Positions 19,233 to 19,740 of a DNA stretch of 19,740 nucleotides are shown here, in pieces. A program made the position numbers and the translations under genes. The stretch is taken from positions 1-19,740 of the forward strand of contig DHXL01000401.1 of assembly GCA_002415335.1 (NCBI GenBank), given 5' to 3'. Each line of letters opens with the position of its first letter. The stretch's first letter is position 1. Source of the stretch: Oxalobacteraceae bacterium UBA5157 (GTDB taxonomy: Bacteria; Pseudomonadota; Gammaproteobacteria; Burkholderiales; Burkholderiaceae_D). Under the pieces are notes generated by a model. The model saw only the letters and a program-made list of their open reading frames with translations. It ran no database searches and had not been told where the DNA came from.

Positions 19233-19740
19233 TGAATCAGCCAGGGGTGAATCAACAATTGACGCTGGCCTTGTCGAAAGGCCGCATCTTCGAAGAAACG
19301 CTGCCGCTGCTGGAAGCGGCCGGCATCCACGTCACCGAAGATCCAGAAACCTCACGCAAGCTGATCCTCGCCACCAACGACCCGGCGGTGCGCGTGATCA
19401 TCATTCGCGCGTCGGACGTGCCGACATACGTGCAATACGGCGCCGCCGATTTCGGTGTAGCCGGCAAGGATGTGCTGCTCGAGCATGGCGGCGAGGGCCT
19501 GTACCAACCGATCGATTTGAACATCGCCAAGTGCCGCATGTCGGTCGCGGTGCCGGCCGGCTTCGACTACCCCAACGCGGTGCGCCACGGTGCGCGACTG
19601 AGGGTCGCGACCAAGTATCTGCAAACCGCGCGCGAGCATTTCGCCGCCAAAGGCGTGCACGTCGACTTGATCAAGCTGTACGGCTCGATGGAACTGGCGC
19701 CGCTGGTTGGCCTGGCGGACGCGATCGTCGACCTGGTCAG
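19232..19740 (+). CDS. hisG: ATP phosphoribosyltransferase catalytic subunit, N-terminal part (runs off right edge)
   Basis: First enzyme of histidine synthesis, joining ATP and PRPP; 169 residues are visible. The frame starts at the ATG that overlaps the murA stop by one base; a GTG at 19247 is an in-frame alternative that would drop five residues. Typical HisG features are LTLALSKGRIFEETLPLLEA, RASDVPTYVQYGAADFGVAG, the KDVLLEHGG loop and IKLYGSMELAPLVGLADAIV. The N-terminus and motif spacing fit the short form of about 210-230 residues, which normally needs the regulatory subunit HisZ; hisZ is not in this window. There is no clear ribosome site, so translation may depend on murA. Confidence 0.95.
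   Translation, partial: MNQPGVNQQLTLALSKGRIFEETLPLLEAAGIHVTEDPETSRKLILATNDPAVRVIIIRASDVPTYVQYGAADFGVAGKDVLLEHGGEGLYQPIDLNIAKCRMSVAVPAGFDYPNAVRHGARLRVATKYLQTAREHFAAKGVHVDLIKLYGSMELAPLVGLADAIVDLV

Overview
The window looks like chromosomal DNA of a betaproteobacterium of the order Burkholderiales, probably near Oxalobacteraceae. The basis is the GC-rich sequence, the gene order gltB-gltD, mlaF-E-D-A-C-B, ABC ATPase-permease, ibaG, murA, hisG, and the protein style (mlaA inside the mla cluster, a short-form HisG). Family assignments come from motif recognition by eye; no database search was run.

Layout. (1) Positions 1-515, minus strand: the 5' part of a gene for a secreted ABC-type substrate-binding protein, starting with TTG and running off the left edge. 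(2) An approximately 550-base divergent upstream region. (3) Positions 1067-4311, plus strand: a PAS-GGDEF-EAL cyclic-di-GMP enzyme overlapping an HDOD-GAF-like regulator by ATGA. (4) Positions about 4388-5330: an AT-rich mobile unit, a REP-associated tyrosine transposase (RAYT, Y1/HUH type) gene bracketed by near-perfect 20-base inverted repeats, with an extra direct repeat and a relic of transposase coding sequence on its left. (5) Positions 5333-11638: gltB and gltD for NADPH glutamate synthase, with a good sigma-70-type promoter that starts 2 bases after the transposase unit. (6) Positions 11746-15803: the complete Mla phospholipid-transport set, including the outer-membrane lipoprotein gene mlaA. 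(7) Positions 15991-17654: a YadG/YadH-like ABC-2 exporter. (8) Positions 17730-19740: ibaG (BolA family), murA and the start of hisG, tightly packed.

How the genes fit together. Regions 5-8 are housekeeping: ammonia assimilation, retrograde lipid transport that keeps the outer membrane asymmetric, the first committed step of peptidoglycan synthesis, and the first step of histidine synthesis. Almost all genes from 5397 to the right edge share one strand, with several 4-base ATGA overlaps (mlaF/mlaE, mlaD/mlaA, ATPase/permease) and a 1-base overlap (murA/hisG), so translational coupling is likely. Regions 1-4 are accessory: a signalling pair beside a periplasmic sensor-like protein, and a mobile unit inserted between the signalling genes and gltB.

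I did not find a clearly new system. The points most worth a second look are the structure and relic of the RAYT unit, its abutment on the gltB promoter, and the signalling pair with its divergent binding protein. I saw no tRNA or rRNA genes and no CRISPR array.
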